Positions 1 through 6,800 of a DNA stretch of 7,058 nt are shown piece by piece; the stretch's first letter is position 1, and every line of letters begins with the position of its first letter. This DNA comes from an uncultured Anaerolineales bacterium (GTDB lineage: Bacteria > Chloroflexota > Anaerolineae > Anaerolineales > Villigracilaceae): the NCBI GenBank assembly GCA_938008865.1, contig CALLJA010000389.1, positions 1 to 7,058 on the forward strand, read 5' to 3'. The notes under the pieces were generated by a model. That model saw only the letters and a program-made list of their open reading frames with translations, made no database searches and was not told the origin of the DNA. The position numbers were made by a program, and so were the translations under genes.

Positions 1-324
1 GTCGAGCAGGACCCGGACCTGTGCGTCCGCATGGTGCGCGCCAGCCTGCGCGGATGGCAGTATGCCATCGAGCACCCCGAAGAGGCGGCGGATATCATCC
101 TCAAGTACGACCAGACCGGTGTGCAAACCCGCGCGCATCAACTGTCCATGATGACCGAGATCGCCAAACTGGTCCTGCCGGCCGGCAGCCAGCTGGGACG
201 CTCGGACGATGCCGTGGTGCAAAAGACCATCGACACGCTGCTGCAATTCAACATCCTGAAGGGCAGTGTAAACCCCATGGATGTCATCACGAACGAGATC
301 TGGGAAAAGGCCCAGGATAAGTAG
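1..324 (+). CDS. ABC transporter substrate-binding protein, NMT1/THI5-like (C-terminal part)
   Basis: Open from the first base in frame 1 (V-E-Q-D-P-D-L-C...) to a TAG stop, giving the last 107 residues of a protein that begins before the window. The stretch GWQYAIEHPEEAADIILKY and the final NPMDVITNEIW are typical of the C-terminal lobe of periplasmic-binding proteins of the NMT1/THI5/SsuA group. These deliver small molecules such as pyrimidine thiamine precursors, riboflavin, nitrate/sulfonates or related compounds to an ABC importer. The ligand pocket lies mostly in the missing N-terminal part, so the substrate cannot be named. The first ATG visible in this frame, at 31, is internal to the conserved region and is not the true start. 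A receptor gene follows 22 bases downstream on the same strand, suggesting co-transcription. The family call is fairly sure and the substrate is unknown. Confidence 0.85.
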   Translation, partial: VEQDPDLCVRMVRASLRGWQYAIEHPEEAADIILKYDQTGVQTRAHQLSMMTEIAKLVLPAGSQLGRSDDAVVQKTIDTLLQFNILKGSVNPMDVITNEIWEKAQDK

Positions 325-337
325 CCAGTCCCTTTCT

Positions 338-342
338 GGAGG
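338..342 (+). promoter_or_regulatory. Shine-Dalgarno sequence that decides the start of the first receptor
   Basis: GGAGG is followed by T and then two consecutive in-frame ATG codons at 344 and 347. Spacing is 1 base to the first ATG and 4 bases to the second, so 347 is the better start. An in-frame ATG at 281 would overlap the upstream gene by 44 bases and would add a 22-residue basic peptide that does not look like part of the receptor. Confidence 0.7.
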
Positions 343-346
343 TATG

Positions 347-1810
347 ATGCTCAACCAATTCTTGAGGCGGCTATCGGTGCGTGGAAGGATCGTGGGCGGC
401 TTTGTGATCCTGCTGGCCTTCCTGACCCTGTCTGTGCCGTTGTTCGTGGCCAACCACCTGTCGCTGACAGGCCGCGTGCAGCAACTTGCCAACGTGGATG
501 CCAAATCGGACCGCGAACTTCTGCTTTCCCTCTCGCACGTGCTGTCTTCGCGCGTCAACTTAACGCGTTACTCCGACGACCTGACCCCCAGCGCAAGCGA
601 AGCCCTGAAAGACCTCGACCAGGCGCAGGGTCACATCGAATCGGCCCGCCAGCTTGTTTCGGTCTCCGATCAGAAAACCGCGATGGCGAACATCCTGGCG
701 GGTATCGTCAGTTATCGGACCCTTGTGACTGAGATCCAGACCGCCCGCAACGAGGGCAGGGAACAGGATGTAGCCACACTGCTTGCCAATGCCTATCAGT
801 TGGAATTCAACCTGGAACAGCAGATCGATGGCGTGGTGAGCGACAACGAAGCCCGCATCAGCGCGGTAAATGCCAAGACCCTGGCGGAGGCGCAACGGCG
901 CCTGATCATGTTCCTGGTGGTTTACGTCGGCCTGCTCTCCCTGGCGATCGTGATCGCGATCACCATCCAGTCCAGCATCACCCGCCCGATTTCGGACCTG
1001 TACACGGCAGCTGAAGCTTTCCGCCGCGAACGCAAGGCCACCGACATTCCCGCCGAAGGTGCAGACGAATTAACCTCGCTTGCCCGCTCCTTCAACCAGA
1101 TCACCGCCGACCTGGTTCAGACCCTGGAAGGCCTCGAACAACGTGTGGCCGACCGCACGAAGGCGCTGGCCACCTCCACCGAGGTCAGCCGCAAACTTTC
1201 CAACATCCTCGACCAGAACGAACTGGTCATTGCGGTGGTGGAACGCGTGAAGGAAGCCTTCAATTATTATCATGTGCATATCTACCTGTTCGACCAGGAT
1301 CGCAATGAACTGGTGATGACCGGCGGCACCGGCGAAGCGGGGAAAACCCTGCTGCAACGCGGTCACCGCATTCCGCGCGGACGCGGCCTGGTGGGACGCG
1401 CCGCCGAAACCAACTTGCCGGTGCTGGTTCCCGATACGACCGCCGACCCAGACTGGCTGCCCAACCCGCTGCTCACGGATACGAAATCCGAAGTGGCCGT
1501 ACCCATCTCCAGCGGCGAGACCGTGCTGGGCGTGCTCGACGTGCAGCAGAACGAGACGGGCGCCCTGGGCCAGCAGGATGTGGACCTGTTACAGTCCATT
1601 GCCAGCCAGGTGGCCATCGCGCTGCAAAACTCGCAGGCCTATCGCAAGACCCGCCAGCAGGCCGAGCGTGAGGCCCTGGTCGGTTCCATCAGCCAGAAGA
1701 TCCAGGGTGAGACCACCGTCGAAGGCGCGTTGCAGGTGGCTGTCCGCGAACTGGGGCGTGCGTTGGGGACCCAGGCCCGCATCCGCCTGAAATCTGGGGA
1801 GGGCCGCTAA
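347..1810 (+). CDS. Membrane receptor: helical extracytoplasmic sensor, HAMP, GAF; no output domain
   Basis: Predicted 487-residue inner-membrane sensory protein. A short basic N-terminus (QFLRRLSVRGR) precedes membrane helix 1 at about residues 15-35. A helical extracytoplasmic domain of about 150 residues (36-186) follows, without aromatic or Cache-type motifs, resembling four-helix-bundle sensors. Membrane helix 2 is at about 187-208 and HAMP at about 209-262 (TRP near its start, DELTSLARSFN near its end). A coiled-coil stem (LEQRVADRT, 263-271) leads into a GAF domain at about 284-430 with RGRGLVGRAAE and DWLPNPLL. The last 57 residues form a conserved tail (SQKIQ, ELGRALG). There is no histidine kinase, GGDEF, phosphatase or methyl-accepting domain, so the signal probably passes to a partner protein. 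The cytoplasmic half is about 69% identical to that of the next gene. The GAF domain has no Cys, so a cysteine-linked bilin is excluded. The ligand is unknown. A start at 344 would add one Met. Confidence 0.88.
   Translation: MLNQFLRRLSVRGRIVGGFVILLAFLTLSVPLFVANHLSLTGRVQQLANVDAKSDRELLLSLSHVLSSRVNLTRYSDDLTPSASEALKDLDQAQGHIESARQLVSVSDQKTAMANILAGIVSYRTLVTEIQTARNEGREQDVATLLANAYQLEFNLEQQIDGVVSDNEARISAVNAKTLAEAQRRLIMFLVVYVGLLSLAIVIAITIQSSITRPISDLYTAAEAFRRERKATDIPAEGADELTSLARSFNQITADLVQTLEGLEQRVADRTKALATSTEVSRKLSNILDQNELVIAVVERVKEAFNYYHVHIYLFDQDRNELVMTGGTGEAGKTLLQRGHRIPRGRGLVGRAAETNLPVLVPDTTADPDWLPNPLLTDTKSEVAVPISSGETVLGVLDVQQNETGALGQQDVDLLQSIASQVAIALQNSQAYRKTRQQAEREALVGSISQKIQGETTVEGALQVAVRELGRALGTQARIRLKSGEGR
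1136..1774 (+). repeat. Paralogous stem-GAF-tail module, copy 1
   Basis: Codes for residues 264-476 of the first receptor. It aligns without a single gap to residues 421-633 of the next receptor (3097-3735). By my hand count 146 of 213 residues are identical (about 69%). Flanking sensor halves are unrelated, so this is a conserved interchangeable cytoplasmic module rather than a whole-gene duplication. Confidence 0.85.
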
Positions 1811-1836
1811 AGTGGCCGCGCCTACAGGAGAATAAA

Positions 1837-3780
1837 ATGACAAACAACCTTCCTCTAAATCCAGAAGACGGTTTGCGCCTTCCTAACGAGACAAAGGATG
1901 CTGCATCATCCTCACGGCCTGCTGTCCGTTTTAACCTGAAAATCAAGTTGCCGCTTGTGGTCATCGGCTTGATGTTCCTTGCGTTTCTTACGCTGACCAC
2001 GCTGAGTGTGTCGATTTCAAGGAATACACTGACAAATACGCTCAAGAACAATCTACTGCAAAACGCATCTCTGGAAACAGAAGGCATCCGTTCTTATCTG
2101 ACATGGACGCGCAATATGGCGGTCGACCTGAGCGCCGTTGCCGGAGCTGTTCCGCTGGATGAGGCGACCAGCAAATTGGCTATTGAGCAGATGCTGCTCC
2201 ATAACGAACAGGTGGTGGGTTCGACCATCGCGTACGAGCCTTACCAATTCGACCTTTCTCAACGGTATTGGGCGCCTTATTACAGCCGCAGCGCCGACGG
2301 GACCCTCAAATTCTCGCAGTTGGGGACTGCCGAATACGATTACCCGCGGCAGGATTGGTATACGCTTGCCAAAGAGGCGAACGGATCTGTGCTCTCTCCG
2401 CCATATTTCGATGCCGGCGGCGGCGAAATATGGATGGTGACCTGGAGCGCGCCTTTTCACGATGAGGCAGGGCGGGTGCAGGGTGTAGCCACGGCAGATA
2501 TTGCTTTCTCTCAAACGCAGGAACTTGTGCGCCAGATCAAGGTCGGTGAAAAGGGGTACGCCTTTTTGGTGGACTCCCGCGGTGTCGTTCTTGGCATTGG
2601 CGATCAGGGTGGGCAGTACCAGATCATGGAGGACAGTCTGCTGGTCGCGGACTCTGCCGAGATGCAACCCTGGAATCTTATGGTGGGTGAAATGCAGAAC
2701 GGCCAGTCGGGCTTTGTGGAATTGACCGATCCCCGTGGCCAGACCATGTTCGTCGCCTACGAGCCTGTCGGCATGGGGACCGGCTGGTCGCTCGGCCTCG
2801 CATATCCGCAGGAGGAATTGTTCCTGCCGTCGGTGCGCCTGCAAAATACCCTGATTCTTCTCTCGTTGGGGGTGTTGCTCCTTGCAAGCCTGATCCTATT
2901 CTTTTTCTCGCGCTCCATCACCACCCCTTTGGAGAAGATCACCTCGTGGGCCAGGTCAGTTTCAGAGGGAAAGGCCAGACTTTTACAGGGAGGCGCGGCC
3001 CAGACCATGCGCATCCGCACCAATGATGAGATCGAAGACCTGGCCGATGCATTCAGCCAAATGAGCACGGAACTGGCCCGCTCTTTTGATACTCTCGAAC
3101 AGCAGGTGGTCGACCGCACCCAGGCGCTATCTGCCTCTGTCGAGGTCAGCCGCCGCCTGTCCACCATCCTTGACCAGCGTCAACTGGTCATTGAAGTGGT
3201 TGAACAGGTGAAGAATGCCTTCAACTACTACCACGCCCACATCTACCTCTTTGACCAGAACGGTGACGATCTGATCATGGTGGGCGGAACGGGCGAGGCT
3301 GGGCAGACCATGCTGGCGCGCGGGCACAAGATCCAACGTGGACGCGGCTTGGTGGGGCGCGCCGCCGAAAGCAACGCTCCCATGCTGGTGCCCGACACTG
3401 TTGCCAACCCCGACTGGCTGCCCAATCCGCTGCTGCCCGAGACCCGCTCTGAAGTGGCCGTGCCCATCTCGGTGGGCGGACATGTACTGGGCGTGCTGGA
3501 TGTGCAGCACAACGTGGTGAACGGTTTGAAGGCGGAGGATGCCGACCTGTTGCAGTCCATCGCCAACCAGGTGGCGGTCGCCATCCAGAATGCCCGCTCG
3601 TTCGACGAAGCGCGTCAGCGCGCCGAACGCGAGATCCTCGTCAGTTCGATCAATCAGAAGATCCAGAGTACCAACTCGGTGGAGGCCGCCCTGCAGGTGG
3701 CCGCCCGCGAATTGGGACGCGCGCTCGGCTCGAAGGAAATGCGCGTAACACTCGACGCATCCACGCTTGCGCAGAAATAA
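1837..3780 (+). CDS. Membrane receptor: double Cache sensor, HAMP, GAF; no output domain
   Basis: Predicted 647-residue sensory membrane protein. The ATG is preceded by CAGGAG with 6 bases of spacing. A polar cytoplasmic N-terminus (1-37) leads to membrane helix 1 (about 38-60). A large extracytoplasmic domain (about 62-330) has double Cache type 1 landmarks: WAPYYSR (145-151), YPRQDWY (169-175), SPPYFDAGGGE (187-197) and GVATADI (216-222), then a second lobe starting near GEKGYAFLVD. Membrane helix 2 is at about 336-358 and HAMP at about 359-415 (NDEIEDLADAFSQM). The stem LEQQVVDRT (420-428) joins a GAF domain at about 440-588 and a tail with INQKIQ and ARELGRALG. No output domain is present. 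Such Cache domains usually bind small metabolites outside the cell. The sensor half uses noticeably more A/T-ending codons than the GAF half, which suggests a mosaic origin. The ligand and partner are unknown. Confidence 0.9.
   Translation: MTNNLPLNPEDGLRLPNETKDAASSSRPAVRFNLKIKLPLVVIGLMFLAFLTLTTLSVSISRNTLTNTLKNNLLQNASLETEGIRSYLTWTRNMAVDLSAVAGAVPLDEATSKLAIEQMLLHNEQVVGSTIAYEPYQFDLSQRYWAPYYSRSADGTLKFSQLGTAEYDYPRQDWYTLAKEANGSVLSPPYFDAGGGEIWMVTWSAPFHDEAGRVQGVATADIAFSQTQELVRQIKVGEKGYAFLVDSRGVVLGIGDQGGQYQIMEDSLLVADSAEMQPWNLMVGEMQNGQSGFVELTDPRGQTMFVAYEPVGMGTGWSLGLAYPQEELFLPSVRLQNTLILLSLGVLLLASLILFFFSRSITTPLEKITSWARSVSEGKARLLQGGAAQTMRIRTNDEIEDLADAFSQMSTELARSFDTLEQQVVDRTQALSASVEVSRRLSTILDQRQLVIEVVEQVKNAFNYYHAHIYLFDQNGDDLIMVGGTGEAGQTMLARGHKIQRGRGLVGRAAESNAPMLVPDTVANPDWLPNPLLPETRSEVAVPISVGGHVLGVLDVQHNVVNGLKAEDADLLQSIANQVAVAIQNARSFDEARQRAEREILVSSINQKIQSTNSVEAALQVAARELGRALGSKEMRVTLDASTLAQK
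3097..3735 (+). repeat. Paralogous stem-GAF-tail module, copy 2
   Basis: Codes for residues 421-633 of the double Cache receptor and pairs with 1136-1774. The most conserved blocks are AFNYYH-HIYLFDQ, GGTGEAG, RGRGLVGRAAE, DWLPNPLL, SEVAVPIS, VLGVLDVQ, DLLQSIA and the tail ELGRALG. Linker loops and the N-terminal stem vary most. No stops or frameshifts occur in either copy. Confidence 0.85.
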
Positions 3781-3794
3781 TGTCAAACATGACA
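3781..3794. other. Short inverted repeat in the gap between receptors 2 and 3
   Basis: TGTCA and TGACA face each other across AACA directly after the TAA stop of the upstream gene. The arms are only 5 bp, there is no following T-tract, and it lies about 17 bases before the ribosome binding site of the next gene. It could be a weak hairpin or operator half-sites, or it could be chance. Confidence 0.2.
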
Positions 3795-3810
3795 GTCCCT
3801 GGAGAGACCC

Positions 3811-3816
3811 AAGGAG
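3811..3816 (+). promoter_or_regulatory. Shine-Dalgarno sequence of the large sensor gene
   Basis: AAGGAG lies 6 bases before the ATG at 3823, an ideal arrangement. It fixes the start of the long N-terminal cytoplasmic extension, which would be lost if a later Met (for example 3871 or 3934) were chosen. Confidence 0.75.
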
Positions 3817-3822
3817 TTCTTT

Positions 3823-6800
3823 ATGGATAGGGAACCGAAACCCAACGGAAACGAACACGACGAATCCCCGATGCATACCATCAGGGAGCGTATCGAGAAT
3901 CTATTTCCCTCCAGGGAGAAGATCCCCACGCCCATGAATGCCCGTCAGACCGACCAACTGAAGGCCCGCATCGGCGAACTGGAGGCGGAACTGGCGCAGC
4001 ACACTGAACGCCTGCGCATGACCCCTGAAATTGTCCCGCCAGCTAAACCCAGTGATACCGTGCCGTTGCCCCGCGGCAGACGCTCAAGGCTGGCCAGCAA
4101 GATCTTGCTGCCTGCACTGCTGGTGTTTGCACTGGCCATGGGCGGTTTTTTCCTCTATTCCTACCTGACCACCCGCGCCGATAACCAGGCGCGCCAGGAG
4201 CAAAACAGCCGCCAGGCTGAAGAGATTTTCAATTCCGAGATCGGGCGCTTGGGCGATTTCGCTTTGGGCCTTGCCATCGATGCAGCCAATAACCCCGACA
4301 TCCAGGCGGCCTTTGCCGACCGTGACCGTGCCGAACTGACCCGCCTGACCCTGAGCGGCTACCGCGCTCTTGATGCGCAGTTCAATGTCCCGCAATACCA
4401 ATATCACCTGCCGCCTGCCACCTCCTTCCTGCGCCTGCACAGCCTGGATAAATACGGTGACGACCTGTCTTCCATCCGTGCCACCGTGTTGCAGGTCAAC
4501 CAGACGCTCCAGCCCGTGGTCGGTCTGGAAGTGGGGCGCGGCGGCCTGGGCCTGCGCGGCATCGAACCCGTCTTCTACCAAGGACAACACATCGGCAGCG
4601 TGGAATACGGCCTGAACATCGACCAGAGCCTGACCGCCAACCTCAAACAGTCCTACGGCTACGACTGGCGCATCATTCTCACGCGTGAGGCCCTGGCGCT
4701 GGCTACGCTTGAAGACATCTCAGCTCTCCAGGAAGGCCCCACCCCCGATTTGCTGGTGCTGGCCTCCACGCTTGATGCTCCCGTCTTTGCCGAGGGTGAC
4801 GCTTATCGAAAAGCCCTGGGCGGCGGGCGGATTCTGTCCGTTGTGGAAACTGGTACAGGGGCCAGTTACAGCGCCACGACCATGCCGCTGCGCGATTACT
4901 CCGGGAATGTGATCGGTGTGGTGGATATCTTCATCGACCAGACTGTTGCTGTGCAGGCCCAGAATAGCCGCCTGTTGTTGGCCCTGTCGGCTGCGCTATT
5001 GATTATGCTGGTCGGCGGCGCAATCCTGGTGACTGCCACCAACCGCTCGCTGCGCCCGTTAACCGCCCTGACCCGTGCTGCGGAACTAGTCGAGCGCGGT
5101 AATCTCGACCAGCGCGTGACCGTCGGCGGGCGCGACGAGATCGGCCAGCTGGCGCACACCTTCAATGCCATGCTTCATCAATTGCGCAACCTGGTCGGCA
5201 GCCTGGAGCAACGCGTCGTCGAACGCACCCACGACCTAGAACTGGCCACTGAGGTCGGTCGTGCCATCACCGAAAATATTGCCGACCCGCTGGGTATGTT
5301 GACCCGCGCCGTGGAGACCATCCGCGCGCGTTTCAACCTGTACTACACCCAGATTTACCTGGTTGACCCCAGCGGACATGCCCTTGTCCTGCGGGCGGGA
5401 ACTGGCGAGGTCGGGCGGCAACTGCTCCTGCGCGGACATCGCCTAGCCATCGGCCCGGGCTCGCTGAACGGGCGTGCCGCGACGGAACGCCGCGCGATCC
5501 TCGTGACCGACACGGCCCAGAGTGCCGACTTCCTGCCCAACCCGCTGTTGCCGAATACGCGTTCCGAGATGGTCGTCCCGTTGACGGCCGGCACGCGCGT
5601 TATCGGTATCCTCGATATGCAATCCGAAACGCCGGGCGCGTTGAACGAGTTCAACCTGCCTGCCTTTGAGGCCCTGGCAGGCCAGTTGACGGTCGCCATT
5701 CAGAATGCGGACCTGTTCGCCGAAATGGAGGCAGCCCGCCGCCAGGTGGAAATGAATGCGAGCCAGTTGGCCGAAAGCGGCTGGAGGGGATTCCTGAACG
5801 CCATCGAACGCGGCGAACACATCGGCTACGTGTACGATGGCAGCAAAAATGCCGCGCTGGACACATCGCGCCCGCCGCTGCCGCCCGAATCTCCGAATGT
5901 ACCCATCACCGTGGCAGGCGCTGCCGTCGGTTCGATCCAGGCTGTGCTTGAAGACCAGACCCTTTCGACACGCGAGATCCAGATCCTCGAAGCCACCGCC
6001 GCCCAATTGGGTCAACACCTTGATAACCTGCGCCTTCTGGCCCAGGCAGACCAGTACCGCCGCCAGGCTGAAGAGGTCACACGCCACCTGACCCGCGAAG
6101 GCTGGAATCAATACCTGCGCGCCCGTGAAACGGTCGCCAACGGCTTCCTGTACGATCAGGGCCGCGTGCGCCCGCTGGAAGGACCGTCGAGCGACGAGGT
6201 CGCCTATCGTCATCCGCTGACCGTGCGCAATGAGATGCTCGGCCAGGTGGAAGTGGCCGAACCGAAGGTCCTCTCGCAGGAGGAAGCCGCAGAGCTAATC
6301 GGCCAGGTGGCCGTCAGCCTCGGACAGCACATCGAGAACCTACGCCTGCTCGAACAGACCGAAGAGAGCCGCGCCGAGATCGAACAGAGCCAGGAACGCC
6401 TTTCGGAGGCGCTCGACATTGCCCGCCTGGGTCACTGGGAATATGACGTGGATCGCGACATATTCACCTTCAACGACCACTTCTATTCGATCTTCCGCAC
6501 CACCGCAGACAAGGTCGGCGGGTACGAGCTCTCCTCGGCTGACTACGCCCGTCTCTTCGTCCACCCGGATGATGTGCGGCTGGTGGGCAGCGAGATCGGG
6601 CGGGCGCTTGCCACACAGGAACGTTACTATGTCGCCAAATTGGAACACCGCGTGATCTTTGCCGATGACGGCAGCACCGGTTATATCTCCGTCAACGTCA
6701 ATGTGGAGCGCGACGAAAGCGGCAAGATCATCCGCTGGTACGGCGCCAACCAGGATGTCACCGAACGCAGGCAGGCAGAGGAAACTCTACGCACTAGCGA

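Noticed and set aside
281..346. In-frame upstream ATG at 281 as start of the first receptor
   Set aside because: It would overlap the binding-protein gene by 44 bases, has no good ribosome binding site, and adds a basic peptide unlike a receptor N-terminus. GGAGG at 338-342 points to 347.
1802..1819. GGCCGC direct repeat around the stop codon of the first receptor
   Set aside because: A six-base GC-rich repeat is expected by chance here and has no associated structure.
2053..2844. Minus-strand open frame of 263 codons
   Set aside because: Antisense to the double Cache sensor, which has clear family motifs; no plausible product on the minus strand.
326..3800. Shared octamer CAGTCCCT at 326-333 and 3793-3800 just before two receptor starts
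   Set aside because: It is absent before the middle gene, stands at different distances from the start codons, and is short enough to be chance.
3781..3822. Intrinsic terminator between the second and third receptor
   Set aside because: The only inverted repeat has 5-bp arms and no T-tract, so it is unlikely to terminate transcription.
3127..3876. Long minus-strand open frame of 249 codons
   Set aside because: It lies antisense to a strongly conserved GAF coding region. GC-rich third positions create open antisense frames, and the protein has no recognisable features.
1196..5718. Phytochrome-like photoreceptor for the GAF domains
   Set aside because: No cysteine and no PHY domain; the sequence family is that of generic Chloroflexota GAF sensors.
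5443..6213. Minus-strand open frame of 256 codons
   Set aside because: Antisense to the GAF and GAF-like modules of the large sensor; composition shadow only.
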